The translations under genes and the position numbers were made by a program. A DNA stretch of 64,000 nucleotides from Atrichornis clamosus (taxonomy: Eukaryota > Chordata > Aves > Passeriformes > Menuridae), in the NCBI GenBank assembly GCA_013400975.1, contig WBMZ01011679.1, forward strand, positions 248,001 through 312,000, in the 5' to 3' direction. Every line of letters begins with the position of its first letter. Position 1 is the stretch's first letter. Positions 36,001 to 50,029 of this stretch are shown here, piece by piece. The notes under the pieces were generated by a model. The model was not told the origin of the DNA and searched no databases. It saw only the letters and a list, made by a program, of their open reading frames with translations.

Positions 36001-38934
36001 TCTCAATGTAGTGCATGACAAAATGGTAACATAAAAAGAACAATTGCAGTTACAACCTCATTACATCTCTTACGAAGTTAACAGGGAAAAATGCGCAAAA
36101 GTCCCGTGGAATTTTTCTGATCTTGCTGACTTGTGCTCCACATACCATGTCATATTCCTGAAGCTATGTCTATGCCAACATTTTCTAAAGCCCACCCATA
36201 CCAACATTACTGGCAATCCAAATTATTTTTACATTTTAAGTCATGACTTGCCTGTCCTAGACAACACTCTGAAGGAATGTTCCCATGCCAAAGAGCCAAA
36301 GAGCCATAAGTCTTACCACTGGCTCCCCAGTGTGGTGTCATAGTTTCTCTCTGGTTCCCTGTCCCTGATGCATGAAACTGGAACTCAGGGAGAAGCTATG
36401 CCATGCTGACGCTGTGCTCATTCATTTTCCCAGCAAAGCATCAGAGGAAAAGAATATGCATTTTTGACAGCAGTGCCATGTGCTAATTCTGGACCTAGCT
36501 GTATAGCATTCCCACAAGCTGGAATGCTTGCCACAATCTAGTCTCTGACTGGAAGTCCTGTCCATTTCCCACAAATTACACTGACCATATCAGCATGCAT
36601 GTCCCGATGCAACCTTAACAAGTGAAGTGTACTTAGACAATGGCTATTTGGTTCATTATTTTTCACAAAGTCTGCCTTATCACTCAGAACCAGAATTTAG
36701 ACATAATACAAAAGACTGCTATAGCTAAAAGGTCCATCCCTATTGCAATTAAGATCACTCATAAAAAATGGGATAGCTCCTTGCTGGATAGCAAAATGGA
36801 AAACACTTTAAATACTTTTTATTCATTTCAAGTTTTTCCAAAAAATTCTCTGACTGACAAGGGTAGGACTGGAGATTGTCCATGGTTAAAGGAGCGCTGT
36901 GTGTTGTTAGGACTTATTTCAGTTCAAACCTGCAGCTTCAGCCCCAGCATCTAAAGGAGCGGGAGTTTTACTCAAAAGACCTTTGCTTGACGAGTAATTT
37001 CTTACACCTTAGTATTTCATACTAAATGCTCACAACTTTACTAAACTTAAGCACACAATAGTTCAGGAGGCAAGGAAAAGTGTTACTGATATATGGAACA
37101 TATTTTTTTTTTAAACGATGCACATTTCATTTAATAGTTGCTGCTGTTCTTGAGTGTTGCACTAAAAAAGTGTGAAACAAGGAATAAACACTATCAGTAA
37201 GATCAATTTAAATGAGACAGTTTCCAGAAACTGAATATAGCGGATTTATGTTCATTTCAAAGGCAAGAATAGAGTATGTGAGCACAAAGTGTGGCTAATA
37301 AAGAGAATTCATAGAAACCAAATTTCAAAGAAAATCAATTACAAACTGCAAGCAAGCTAATTTTTGAAAAAAGGAACTATGCTGGACCACCTCCCTTTTG
37401 CTTGGCCCCAAAGTAAAGCCTTTAAAAATTCTTTTAAACCCTTTCACACCTACATCTTCTCAAAGACTACTTTAAGCTCCTGCTGATCACTCCATTCAAA
37501 CTTTTACCTATCTTTTCCAAAGGTACTTTGCATTTGCAATGAGTTGGAACCAATTTCTCTGTTTAAACTAATATATTCTCACCTATGATAAGACAATGAC
37601 TTTTTTTACAAGAAATGTAACTCTAACTTACTGGGATTTTAACGAAAGTCTTGAGTGCCTGTCAAGATGATAAGAGAACAAGAGTGTGGATCAAGCTGCT
37701 GACAGAAATCACACAAGATAAGGGAGAGAAGAAACCTCTGAAGGTGTCTTCATAAGACAACTATTTCAAACTTAGGAGTTTGGCATCCTTCCTATTTCGC
37801 CTTGAATTACAGTGGATTTTCTGTGTCTTTTCATGCATTTTTCCCCAAATGAAGGCACATTTGGGATTTTCCAGGAAACTGCAAAATGAATATTTCTAAA
37901 GCAGAAATCTACTTTGTGGTCATTACTGATTTTCAGAGCACATGGTTTGAAACATTCTTGAAAAACTAAATTCTAAGTCTCTTAATTTCAAAATGGATAA
38001 ATCATATGGCATAACTTTAGTATTAATAATTAATAGATTAATCTTCTTAGTTATGTCAGGTAATGGGGGTAAAAAGGTAAATATTCATCTACATGAATAC
38101 ATAGTGGCAGTGGGTCTTCAGGCAATGGGCAGAAATGCTCCACAGCCTAGGTGTTAATAGGATATCTCTTAAGGCACAAATAGGATAAACATCAACTATT
38201 TATCTTCTGCAAGTCAAGAAATAACCAGGAAATGACAAAAATAAAACTGGAAGTTAACATATTTTGGAATATTTTAAATTCCTGGAATGTGGTTTATTAC
38301 TTGTTTTATTTTGCTCACAAGTACATTGTAACTTGCATTTCAAATCATCTTCAGAGTTAACAGTCAAAAGTGATGACTGTGTAAGTCAGTGATCTGTGAC
38401 AAGATTCATAGAGGGCCATAGTCTAAAGCTGCCCTCTATTCGGCTGACGATAATTAAAGCAGATCCCACATACTAAACTGCCTTTGAGCAGAAGACACAT
38501 TTAGTCTCCAAACCTGTCTGCATAGTAGCTACCTATAGATGAATACTTTCAAGCTGCACTTTGATAAAAAACTTCAGGAATATGCGTAAAGGCTGCTCTC
38601 ATCAAAGGAAAGCCACTAGCAGTTGCAATGGGAAATGATAAGCAATATGCTGATGAAAATAATTGAAATGGAAAAGAAACATACAATTTTGTCTTCTTTT
38701 ACCAACTGTTGTAGAAAAACATAGTAGGAAGCCTTCTACCTCTGGAAAATAAAACCCCCAACAAATCCAAACAACAAAACAAGTCTTAAACACTGACCTT
38801 ATATTTATGAGATTCTACTGACTGCAGTTCTAAAAGTTGTTCTTGCTGCTGTTCAGTACTTACTCTTTAGTATATACATTGAAAAAAAAACCCCAACAAA
38901 CAAGCAAAACCCATAAACCCCCACAAAAACTATG
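36001..38934. other. AT-rich sequence, no supported gene
   Basis: Several splice-flanked minus-strand mini-frames occur (37508-37558, 37632-37658, 37811-37878, 37927-37965), but their implied introns would be as short as 48 and 73 bases, so they cannot all be real. The open frames at 36044-36343 and 36640-36954 plus have no domain features. Confidence 0.4.
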
Positions 38935-39088
38935 CCCCAACCCTGGAAGTGTTCAAGGCCTGGCTGGATGGGGTCCTGAGCAACCTGATCTAATGGGTGC
39001 TGGAATTGGAATTCGCCCATGGTGTAGGTGCTGGAATTAGATGATCTTTAAGGCCCCTCCTGACCCAAACCATTCTATGATTCTATGT
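38935..39088 (+). mobile_element. CR1 LINE 3' end (plus orientation)
   Basis: 'ccctggaagtgttcaaggcc', 'ggctggatggggtcctgagc', 'attagatgatctttaaggcc' and the tail 'cattctatgattctatg' are the sense CR1 3' end. 'ggtgctggaatt' appears twice within it (near 38997 and 39026), a small internal duplication or local rearrangement. It is 5'-truncated to about 150 bp. Confidence 0.95.
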
Positions 39089-42000
39089 ATCTGTGTCTAA
39101 TAATGTCTTGAAAGTTTAACACTATATTATTTCTTATCCACTACTCTTGATATCAAATGTTTACAAGATATCCCCTGGCTATTCCAGTTGCTGCTACAAA
39201 CCCAAACAACTTTTATTTATTTTTATCCCAAACTTCCATTGCCAGGTTTAAATCAGCAGCATATGAGTACGTTGCATTGCCTTAAGTAAGAATACAAATA
39301 CTTTTGTAATGTCAGTTCAAACCAACAAGAAAAACTCTCTTTCTCTCATCATCTGTAGCTCTTCTCTCCTAAGGAATCAAACTGCTTCTAAGCAAAAGGA
39401 GGAGCTACACAGTCCTGGAAATATTTTTGGGAACAGCATAAAGAGGAGAGGCTAGAACTGAAAGCAAATTAGGGGGGCATTAGTTTTAACAGTTGAGTAG
39501 AAATACAATTTCCTCACATTCCTGTAAGAGGAACAGGACCAGTGACCTGGGGCAGTTCTTGTCCACACAGGTCACGGTCACAGAGAGCTGTCATTCACTA
39601 TAATTCACAAGATTGCAAGAATAGCATATGGCTCTCAGGCTCCTCTCATTTTAAACTGTTTTTAAAAGAAGTCTCTGGAAGAAGAGCAACAGAGAGCACT
39701 GCATGCTGTTAATGCTGTGACAGAGAAGAGTGCAGTGATTTACTAACCTGGACAAGTATTTATGAGAACCGCAAATTCTAATCTGTGCTTCTTTATAGCA
39801 TGGGTTCTTTTTAATAGGACAGAAGCAGACCTGACTGTGTGTGTAAACTAACATCCAGCCTTCATGAATACACTGGATGGAAATGGGATGAAGCTGAGTC
39901 ATCTTTGTTCACGTAACTTTCATATTATAATTATGTTCCTTACTTTCGTCTGACAAAGCTCTGCAGAAAATAGTTGAAAGTGTGCTAACCAGGAGACTGA
40001 AACTGTGGAGCAGGAAATAGTACATATTCGAAAAGATCCTCACACAAAAGTAAATCTTGGGAAAGAAAGGCAGGGGGAAAGTGATTCATCTCCCTCTTGC
40101 TCTACAAGATCGTAAAAATATATTCCTTTGACAATTCTTCTCTCTTTTTTTATATGATGCTCTAATTAATGCTATGTGCCTTCACTTAATTATTTCCTCT
40201 CTTTGGGATGGACTGTCATTTGGCCTTGTGCATGTGTGGCGAGAGATGGGATGTAAAAAAATGTTTCCACTCTGCACATGATCCAGCCATACATGTTGTT
40301 AACACCACAACTGTACTTTGCAAGTGTGACAAACTGCTTTGAAAAGGGATGATGATTTCAACCATTTCTAAAAGAGGAATTATTATTTAAAGAGGGCTTT
40401 TACTGACTCCTCCAAATACCACTGAATTATCACAAGACAAATTCAAGATACATTGTCATGGGTAATTAATCCAGTCATTGTGAATTAAAAATGCTGTGTT
40501 TACCATCATTAATGGTATGCATTTTTCACATGATGAATGTATTTACTACTCTATATTCTACCAGTTGAACTCTTAGCAGCCACTTTGTTATGCAAACAAC
40601 AACGGCAGCTAACTGTAGCACTTCCTGCTTCTATCTTTTCTAATCAATTGCACTCAAATACTATATAGCAATAATGAGCTAACAAAAGTTAATCTTGCTG
40701 TGTAAGAGGGTTTTTTTTTTTTAATTTCAAAAAATCTAAAATGCAAGACACCTTTGCACTTACAGAAAAAAACCCCTCTTTCTCACGGAGGGACTTGAAG
40801 AGAAAATTTTGCCTAGAGTATGAAAAAATGAGAGACTGAAAACCTGAACCCTTTACGCTCACTGAGAAAACAAGGCAGAAGACAGTAAGACCTCCCAAGC
40901 CACTGAAACAGAGGATTCCTAAACATAGACTTGTTTTTCCTTTGTCTGTTTTGACTTAGGAAGCAGTCTTGCAAATGTGTTTAGCTCAAAAGGTGATATT
41001 AACAACAATTGGTTAGAGATCATCATGGCATATTAATTATGCAAAAGAACCCAAACTGAATTTAATCAGAGACAGGAGGCTCTCTGGTTTTTTTGTTTGG
41101 TTGGTTGGTTGTTTTGTTTTGTTTTGGTTTGGTTTTTTTTGACAGAGAGGTTAAGAAAACATTTATGGTAATGCCAGAGCATCTGCTGATTACAGTCAAA
41201 GCTGCAGGACACCAGCATTAAATCACTGAACCATCTCGACAGCTTCTGGGTACTTGAATTTCGTCCTAATCATAAATTGCTGTGAAAGTTACACAAATCA
41301 GAAAATTAGCCAGAAAATGTTTACAAAGTAAAAAGGTAAGAATAAATAAAGCAAATACCAAATTGATTTGCATCTGAAAAAACAGAGCTAAAATAAACAT
41401 TTGGCATTCAGACATTTCAGAGGGGCATTTAATTGGTAAACCTTTAAAAAAGACTAAGCACTTTAAGAACAGAATACAATTTTATCATTCATTTCCTAAT
41501 GATTTTGACCTATCACTACCTTTTGTTTAGAATTGTTAGCACGCTTGTTTGTTTAACATAAACACAGATGAGCCATTTGACTGTGGCCTGCAACATTTAA
41601 AATCAATTTTTAATTCTTGACACCTGAGGATTCCACACAGAACAATATACTGCATTGTAAAGCTTTAATTGATGCATCTATGTGCTGCAAAGGGTGATTA
41701 CTTGAATAATAAGTATGAGACTTGTGATCTGGTTGCTAAGCAAATGTGAGTAAGAGAAAAAGTCCAAGAAACGATGCAACAATGAATCAAGGTGTGATGA
41801 CAGGATAATTATTCTGTGAACTGTCATGTTGAAGGACTCTCAGAACATTGACCTGCACACGATCACACATCAGAAGACTGCCTGAGGGGTAATTAAAATA
41901 ATAATACAGAAGTACAGTCAGTCACAAAGAGAAAAACATATGCCTAACTTATTTCTCTGTAGCATGCATGGTCAAATGCATTCTCATGTTAAATGTAAAT

Positions 42001-42267
42001 GCTTGAACAGTGCAAAAATTCAGAGAACAATACATTACAGCAAAGACCACTGAGGTTTATCTGAATTAGCATGAATGCTTTTCTTTCTTCAATTACTCTA
42101 GGCATTCAACTAAATATTATTCATACTATGACACATAAAAGCATAAAATCTGTGAAGTGACTTTCTGAAGGAAGTTGGAAAAAAATGTAATCCTTTTAGA
42201 ATATGTTTAAGGTAGTAAGGTAACACGTTCAAAGCAAACTTTTTCCTCCTTTCCCTGAGATTTTGTT
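39089..42267. other. AT-rich sequence, no gene seen
   Basis: The only structure recognised is the T/GTTTT-rich tract at 41085-41140. Open frames at 39651-39902 and 40689-40898 minus are short and unremarkable. Confidence 0.45.
41085..41140. repeat. (GTTTT/GGTT)n low-complexity tract
   Basis: Alternating 'ggttggttggttg' and 'ttttgttttgttttgg' blocks on plus. Confidence 0.85.
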
Positions 42268-42527
42268 GCTGAGCATGAGTATCAGTCTGGGTGAGCTGTG
42301 CCGGTTATCCCCTGCCAACCTCTTGCCCACCCTGAGCCTCCTGGCTCTGTGTGTTTTCGGACGGAGGGAGAGAAAGCCTTGACACCGTGCAAGCACAGCT
42401 CAGCAACAGCCAGAACACCGGTCTGGGGGCATCACCAGGCACTCAGACAAAGTACAGCAGTTTATGGGCTGCTGGAGAAACTAAAGGGCCACCCAGACAC
42501 ACCCAGTAAAACCGGAGATAGTGTAAC
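42268..42527 (-). mobile_element. Avian ERVL-type LTR fragment, antisense, internally deleted
   Basis: Read on minus it follows the 5' half of the common avian ERVL LTR: 'cggttttactggg', 'cagcagcccataaactgctg', 'ggtgttctggctgttgctga', 'gcttgcacggtgtcaaggc', 'gggataaccggcacagctcaccc'. It then jumps to 'ctcatgctcag', apparently missing the CRE block and then ending before the TATA box. The same family as the LTR at 52546, in opposite orientation. The 114-codon plus frame across it is a repeat shadow. No viral gene is present. Confidence 0.7.
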
Positions 42528-45500
42528 AACTCTGTACTCACGCAGTTGCCATTGCATACCTGAATTTGATGGAAGCTGTTCACGTGACAGATTTCAGACT
42601 TTAAAGGAAAACTTTAACATAACTCCATTTCTTCCTCTTTAGGCTCTTGTTCAGTTGTTTACTGTATCAGTTTATACTGTCCTACACCCCACTACAAGCC
42701 TAGACTTTAGTTCTAAGCCCATACCACATGATCACATTCGAGCAATGACAATTCCTTCTCACAGAGGAATGTGCAGAGATCACTTCACTGCCTTTAAACC
42801 AGCCACTGTCGGGCTTATTTTGGGGTGAGCTTTGCCAATTGCATGGAATCACTGGTGTTTACTACTTTGCAACTGTACTGACTATAAATGTCAACTTGGT
42901 GTAGACAAAAAAAACCAACCAACCCATAAAACAACCTATTTCCAGATTCCAGTTATTCTGTGATGGAAATCACCTGATTGCTCAGAGGAATAAATTCAGA
43001 AATTTCCTCACTTCTCCCCTCCATTGTTCCATATGTAAATGAAGAAAGTAAAAGAGCTAGGAGAAGTTCTGTGGATACTCTTCAAAAATTTAAGACCACT
43101 CAAAATACCTGAAAAGATTTTTTCACAACAAAAGGTACCCACACAGTTTCACGTGCACATAAATTCATTCAGACCAGGATGTCTATAAGTTACTCTGTCA
43201 TACAAAGGCACAATCACTACATGGTTCTAATAAGAAAAATTATTTCTCTCCCACCATATTCTAAAGAGATGCTAAAAACACATTTTAGAAAACACAATAT
43301 ACATAATAATTATTAAAATGACACATTTCTAGAACAACTATATTCTGTAAACTCACTGCTAGCTCATCAATTAAGTTACTCCCTCATACTAAATATGCTA
43401 GAGCTATATTCTCAAATCTTTTCTAGCACCTTCATTAGTGGTCATTTCCAGAGTAATGCTATACCTGAATAGCTTTAAATGCTAAGGAAGAAAACAAATG
43501 CTACTGACAAATCTCCCAGTGTTCAGTAGTTCACTGTGATCTAAGGAAAATTTTTTAAAATGCAAATTTCAAGCGTGTTACTATTAATTTCAAAGTAACA
43601 TCCTATAGAAGAAATACAATTTTCAGTTTTGTGTAATAAAATAATACCACATATAACTGATACTATTATCTAGATTCTCAATGTTAGCCAGCAGTCTTAA
43701 GAATAAGAATTTAGCAGGCTCCAAAATATTTATAAAAATTTTGCAGCAAAAATAGGAGGCTAGATATTTATGTATTTTTACTTCAGGGACCTCTTAACTG
43801 AGAAAAACTATGGGGAAGGGAGCACAAAGAGAGAATATCCTCTATGTCTAAGAATTCAGTTATGGCATTCGAGAATTTATCTGACATCTCTTAAAAATAT
43901 TTGCTGCTTTTGAGCTTACTATTTTTTCCAGAAGTTAAGCTCAAAATCAGGACAATTTCAATAAGCTGAAACAGATGCATAAATTTATAACTCTTTGGTT
44001 ATGAAACAGTAAACAGTGTTCGATTACATTTGTGTAGATGCATTTCCCTTTTCTTTCAACATAACTGTTTTTGTGGTAATGAAATTTAAAATATTCTCAA
44101 TTACATTTAAAACAAGAAACTACAAACTTAACTGGGCTTATTATAACTACAGCTATGAAATAGATATAATTCATTGACTATGGATACACACGCATTGCAG
44201 GTACAGAAACAAAACTGGCTCTCTTCTCTTCTCTGCAGTGTTGTATAAAATTGTTTCTAACAAGAACATGCTTAGTCCTGTGCATCCTTGTGCCTGACCA
44301 ACGGTCCTTGATCCCAATGTGAGATTAACTGGACCGAATGAATTTGTGCTGGTTGCCTCAGGCTCCCTTCACAGTCAACGAGGAGAAACAAGCACTTATA
44401 AACTGTGCTTCATTTCACCCTAATGTAGATACTTTAAACAGGTAAAGAGAGCCTGCACTGCAGACATCTAAAGGTAACTTCTGGTTCTGTATCTTTATAC
44501 TTTTGACTGAAGCAAAGTCTACATAAAAGGTGGATTTCCTACACTGGACTGAGACAAGACATTGTTGAGATCATACTTTTCCTTTGAGGGAGGACAGTGT
44601 GCATATTCAGTGATTTTAAGGCCATTATGAGTATCCATCTCACCATTTATTTAACGTAAGCTGTAGAATTTCACAAAGCTTTTTCTGGCTACATGAAGAA
44701 TATAATTAAATTACATTTTGGAATAGGTTGGATATAAGCAGGGGAACTCTTTAGTATGCAATATGCTGACAAGAACTGTAGATGTGAAAGTTCCCCTTAC
44801 TATATTGCTCAGCCATAAGCTATGACCACTTTTTCCTTTTTAAACATCCTTCATGTTCACTAACCTTTATCTCAAGTAGACATAGATCTTATAGTTATTT
44901 AGGCTCCTCTCTCTTACAGATTTGTCATATCCAAACTGGTAGAGCTTTGTAAGTTTCTGACAAGCTTGTAACCTATGCTAGATTTAAAATCAGCCTATAA
45001 AATAAATTATTTCTACTTCTGTACTGGTTTATGGAATCCTACCATTCATGTGAAAATCATCACTGCTTTAAACTGAAATTGGCTTAGATTTAGTCCTGGC
45101 CATGGAAACTTATAAAATTCCAATAGTGTACATTTAAACTTAAGAATCTCACATCCACAGAGGACTAAGTGTTTAAGTTTAGGGATGATGTTTTGAATGG
45201 CAAACCAACCCTGTGATTGTTGGATATTAGTTCTGTGTGTATGCATTTTTTTAAAGTAAGGTAGTTAAATTAGTAGGTGAAAGAATTACAGGACGAGTGG
45301 TTTGAGTCCCATGAAAACATTTTGTAAACTGTCTAAAAAGAAAAATTACATAACTCTTTTGCAGAGTATGCATCAAGGTTAAAAAAAAGGGATAAAAATA
45401 GTACGCAGGGACAAAAACTATAACAGCACCTACTTTAATTCATATAGTCTCATTGCCATTCAAAATAAGCAGTAAACAAAGTATTTTCATTGGGTCTCAT

Positions 45501-48327
45501 CACAATATTTTATGCATATATTACAGATTATTTGTCTCTCACTTGTACAACATACTAAATATTATGTTAAATTTGAATTATTCCATAAAACATAAAGCTA
45601 AAGTGCTAGTAAAGAAAAGCATTAAGGTTTCAACATGGGAAAATAATAAAAGGTATTTATTATTACTACCAACACACAAATCTATTTTTGGTATGAAAAA
45701 ACACATGCAGTTACTTGAGACTCGATCTTTTGAAAAGACTATTTTCATCAGCCTTTTCAGTGTTTCACAGACTTTAACATATATTTCATCATTCATTCAG
45801 AAACAAATCTAAATGACCTATGCCCATCAGAATGAAAACAGAAATGCCATTTTCCTCATCAGTTTACGCACAGCTCCGTATTTGTTTGTGCATATGGGAA
45901 GGACAGTGATACACCAAGATCCAGCTGAAATGTATTTCAAATTTAGGAGATAACTCATTTATAGAAAAATCTATTTGTGAGTGGCTGAGATTGTTTTGTA
46001 CTGTACTAATTACACAAAATACAGAATTTCTGAGAGTAATACAAAGTGTGGGATGTTATCTATGGATCCTATGCACCCACTAGTGCTGTATTTCACTATA
46101 ATGAAATCATTGTAGAGCATGGTAGTCCTGGTGCAGAATCATTATGCCTGACTCTGCAGAACAATAATGGCAAAGAGATTGCACTGTCAAGAGACTAGTC
46201 AAGGGAAAAAGGCAATCTTCAGAGCACAATTAAAAGCACATACTTTAGGTATCTATTGGCTTCTTTCGATTAGAGAGAGAGCCTAGCCTAGATTAGTTTT
46301 AAACAGATAGTGAGGGCAAGCAAAACAGATCCCATGTAATTAAGCAGAATATACCTACATCTGAACATAAACCTTATTTACCTGTTTTACATGTTCTAAA
46401 GCTGAATGAGGAATGCCAGCTTTGACCAGTAATATCTGACCAAGAGTCTTTGAAAAATGTTTTTTTTCAAACAAGAGTGGTGTACCTCAGAAAGAAAAAT
46501 GGCCTGAAGTAGCTAAATAGAGCATATGAGAGACATGAGAGTAGCACTGCGGACAGCTGGCTGGCTGCAGAGGGTGCACTGACATGACTTCCCAGCCAGA
46601 AAGACTGGTAAATCTTGTACTGGGAGTCCTCACCTGCCTTGGGATGACAATTCTGCTATTCAGAGAACTGGAATTCTTGACTGTTTTAGGGGTAACATCA
46701 TAAGGGGTAGACTGTACTTCTTGCCTTAGTTCAGTAACAATGGAGTAGTTTCAACTGCAATTCTTTCTTGAGGCTTTCATTGTAAAACAGGCCCTAATGA
46801 GAGGATAGCTTGCTCTCTAACCGTGGGACCTTCACCGGTTCTAGTTTCAACCAGCTGCTTTCCTTTGTCGTTTTACTTGCTTTTAAATGACACTTTAGAC
46901 TTGTTTAAAAAGACTGATTAATAAGACAATGCTAATAAAATTACTGCAAGATACAGTTAATTTTATCTATTTATGTAAAACAATGAATATATATGAATCT
47001 GTATTAGATGATAAAGCATCTTAGAAAGAATTAAACACATGATGGATGAGAGAGTTTTGGAACAACATTTTCAGCCACACCCAAGAGCATGTAGGGAAAG
47101 GAAGGACAGCAAAAAGCAAGATACCAAATTTATGATTATGTAAGTCTAGGGCTCAGAACAGCACTTGAATTTTGTGCACTTATTTGACTTGGAGTCATGA
47201 AATCCACTAAATAGGAGCATTTAACAATAGAAAGTTACAATACAGTTGGATGATGGGTCCAATTTAAGAAACCACTAATTCACCTGCAATTTCTGAAAAA
47301 AAGAGAAAAAAAATTTGTTAAAAATTTTGAAAAAAATTTGCAGAAAAATATAAATTAAGAAATCACATGACTATAAAATAAACTCTTTCATGTTGTGTAT
47401 TTTTTTACTGATGAATGTTTATCTTTAAGTCTTATTAAATATCCTTTATTATTACCAAAGCATCAGATTTTTTTTATTGGATGAAATAAGATATAGCATT
47501 GGTTAAAGAATGTTATTCTCAAAAACATTAATTTCAAAAAACATTAATTACATTTTCTTGCTATATATATGAAAATATAAATAAAATATAAAAAATAGCT
47601 ATAACAGGGTCAAGCAGAAAATTCACTAAGGTGAAATCACCATTCCTGAAACTGTTTTAGTTTAAATGTAAATATTCAAAGGTTAAAAGCTACAATTATA
47701 CATGGGTTATCAAAAAAATATACAATCTCCATGGAAGAAAACCACTAGCTTTTCCAGCCAAAATTTAGTCTTTTAAAATGAAGTCTTTGCACAAAATGTT
47801 TAATTGAATAATTGCCATAACATTTCACAAAACAACAATGAAATGGAACAGCTGAGAGATGATAAATATTGTCACATTTCATTCTTACAATTTGGAGGAA
47901 ATTGTATTTTTATCTTTGCAGCTACTTTACTAACAAGTTTTACTCCCATGAATATGAAACATTACATTTGTCCTCATTTGAAAATTTGGTGTTCAATGTT
48001 TAATATCCTCTGTGTGATAAGTCAGAACTCAAATATACAGTATTGTCCCATTTACTACAGAAAAACACTACTTTATGGTATGCCTAACATTATGACTGTG
48101 GTAGCTGTATCACAATGCATTGGTAGCCAGTTTTCTAACAAAAGCAGTTGAGAAGTAGACCTTATCTAAGTCTTTAAGGAATACCTAAATTGACAGCAAC
48201 AATTAACAAGATATGCACTAGAACACCTTTTAGAAAGAGGTGTTAGGAAATATCTAGTGAGCGGTATTATAGTTAAAGACATTAGACATCTTCTGGAGAA
48301 ATGAAAAAAATGCAAAACACACCCCAC
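42528..48327. other. AT-rich sequence, no gene seen
   Basis: Almost 6 kb with no recognised repeat apart from A-rich low complexity at 47276-47360. The open frame at 45453-45812 plus has an antisense partner and AT-driven composition; the one at 47804-48151 plus is similar. Confidence 0.45.
47276..47360. repeat. A-rich low-complexity region
   Basis: Runs of A interrupted by 'attttg' and 'aaatttg' motifs on plus ('gaaaaaaagagaaaaaaaat'). Confidence 0.8.
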
Positions 48328-48389
48328 TCTGCATGATATTGTATATGAAGAATCTTCAAGTCTTTCCAGATCAATTTTCACGATGCTGG
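48328..48389 (-). CDS. Weak exon candidate
   Basis: After 'ataaactggtttatag' the minus strand reads SIVKIDLERLEDSSYTISCR in an open frame to a possible donor 'gtgggg'. It would fall in the 3' UTR of the candidate terminal exon at 49022, so both can be real only with alternative 3' ends. Composition is coding-like, but the stretch is short. Confidence 0.2.
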
Positions 48390-49021
48390 CTATAAACCAG
48401 TTTATTGTAATTATCGCTGTGCTACCTGATGACTGGGGAAAAACAGTACACTTCTGTTTTTTCACTGTGTTTATTGCTTTTAAGCAAGTAAAAGAAAAGA
48501 TAATTTTCCAAAATAAACAAACCCATGCACGACTACTTTCTTCTCCTCACCCCAAAAAAACCCTCTTGTTCAAATAACTTCATTTAAAAATACGTGATTC
48601 AGGATTTTTAAAAATATATAGCTTTCAGTTGATTTTGGTTAAAAAGAATAACCCAGACGCTTATTAATTGTGCATTGCTAAAATATTAAAATAGGGGCAG
48701 TTTAAAAATCTGTTGCTTGGTGCAGTTATTGTTTCACAACAGGAGCAGTAATTTCTTGTAGAGTGACATGTTTCCTTATGTCACAGCTATTCTTCCCTCA
48801 CAAAAGCTGTTACTTTGGGGGGAGGACGACAAATTCCTGCCATATATTACTATGCAGTCCATTACAATGGGTTCATTCATATTTATAATACAATCTGTGA
48901 TGTTGATGCAATCACTTTAGACTTCACTGTTATTTCAAACAAATCCATAACTGAGAAAAAGGCAGGCTGTTGACAGGAGTTAATGTGGGTTTTACTCTGT
49001 TTACAATTGCTTTCTAATCTA

Positions 49022-49454
49022 CTAAATGGCTGTGAAAATTGATGCACTGTTAGAAGTGCTTTTATACACTACTACAGATAAAGTGCTGTTATACTGCAGT
49101 AATCTCTGTAATGCTAAATTGAATTTTCGACAGTGTTCTTTTAGTTTTTCCAATTTGAATGTGACAAGGTAGGCTACTGCATTTACAGTAAGCTTAATTT
49201 CATCAATGCAAAGCATTTTTCCATCTTTATTGAGATGTCTATTAATGCTAGGGAAAAAAGAAGACTTAGAATTTCTAACTCTCACAACATGTACTTTAGG
49301 GAAAATGGCTAAGTGGTCAAAGCAGGAGGCAGAGTCGTTACATTTTGCCATCAAATCTGTGATCTGTTGAAGCTGTGCAAGTGAATCCTCAGCAGGTAAA
49401 ACATGATAGTACTGCTGGCAGAACTGCTCGGCTTGCCATGAAGGTAAACAGATT
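49022..49454 (-). CDS. Candidate terminal coding exon, unidentified
   Basis: On minus an open frame of about 144 codons runs from just after an acceptor-like 'gatgtttaaacag' to a TAG at 49022. It begins ICLPSWQAEQFCQQYYHVL and contains LAQLQQITDLMAKCNDS, HVVRVRNSK and FKLEKLKEHCRKFNLALQ, then ends NSASIFTAI. The upstream part and the central LEKLKEHCRKFNLALQRLL look like amphipathic helices. The acceptor lacks a strong pyrimidine tract; in-frame alternatives start near 49420. By length alone, such a frame is not improbable in a window this size, so the call rests mainly on composition. No family recognised. Confidence 0.35.
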
Positions 49455-50029
49455 CTGTTTAAACATCACAAGATAAAATTTAGGTTTAGGCAATTTGATA
49501 ATAAGTAACTTTCCAGTGGGATTTTAGGGAGACATGCAAAGATAGTGGTTTAGTTACATGATTAATGAAATCACAGTCATAAAGAAGTCCAAAGAATGTA
49601 TATACTTCAGCTTTTCAGCCTAAAAAGGAAGTCAGAAAAAAATAATAAAGCCTGTAAAGCCTCAGATTTCTCTGATAATGAGGGTGCAAAAATACCAAGT
49701 CTATTCCTGATATGTACAGAAGACTTAGATACTGTAGAATAGGTGCCCTAAAAATTCCTGACACTTATCTGAAATGTCTGGTGCCTCATTAAAAATGGAA
49801 TCTGAGGAATGCAAGACAAATGCTTTTTTATGTTCATCAAGGAGCTTCTAAATTTTTATACGGATATGAAAATATTACTAAAAATTAATGACCAGAACTC
49901 TACATTGCTTCTGATGGAATGAAGTCCTTTATATTCAAGACATCTGCATATATAGTAACTTTAAAATTTGCTTATGTGTTTTAATTCTACAAAATTTAAT
50001 AAAGAGATATAGTTCTCTCAAATAATAAA

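Noticed and set aside
37508..37965. Four minus-strand mini-exons with attractive splice sites (37508-37558, 37632-37658, 37811-37878, 37927-37965)
   Set aside because: Two implied introns would be only 48 and 73 bases, and 37508-37558 ends in TAG in the chained frame. They show how easily false exons arise here.
42298..42642. 114-codon plus-strand open frame
   Set aside because: It is the antisense shadow of the ERVL LTR fragment.
45453..45812. 119-codon plus-strand frame with a 72-codon antisense partner
   Set aside because: AT-driven composition (I, L, K, Y, N, S) without domain or splice context.
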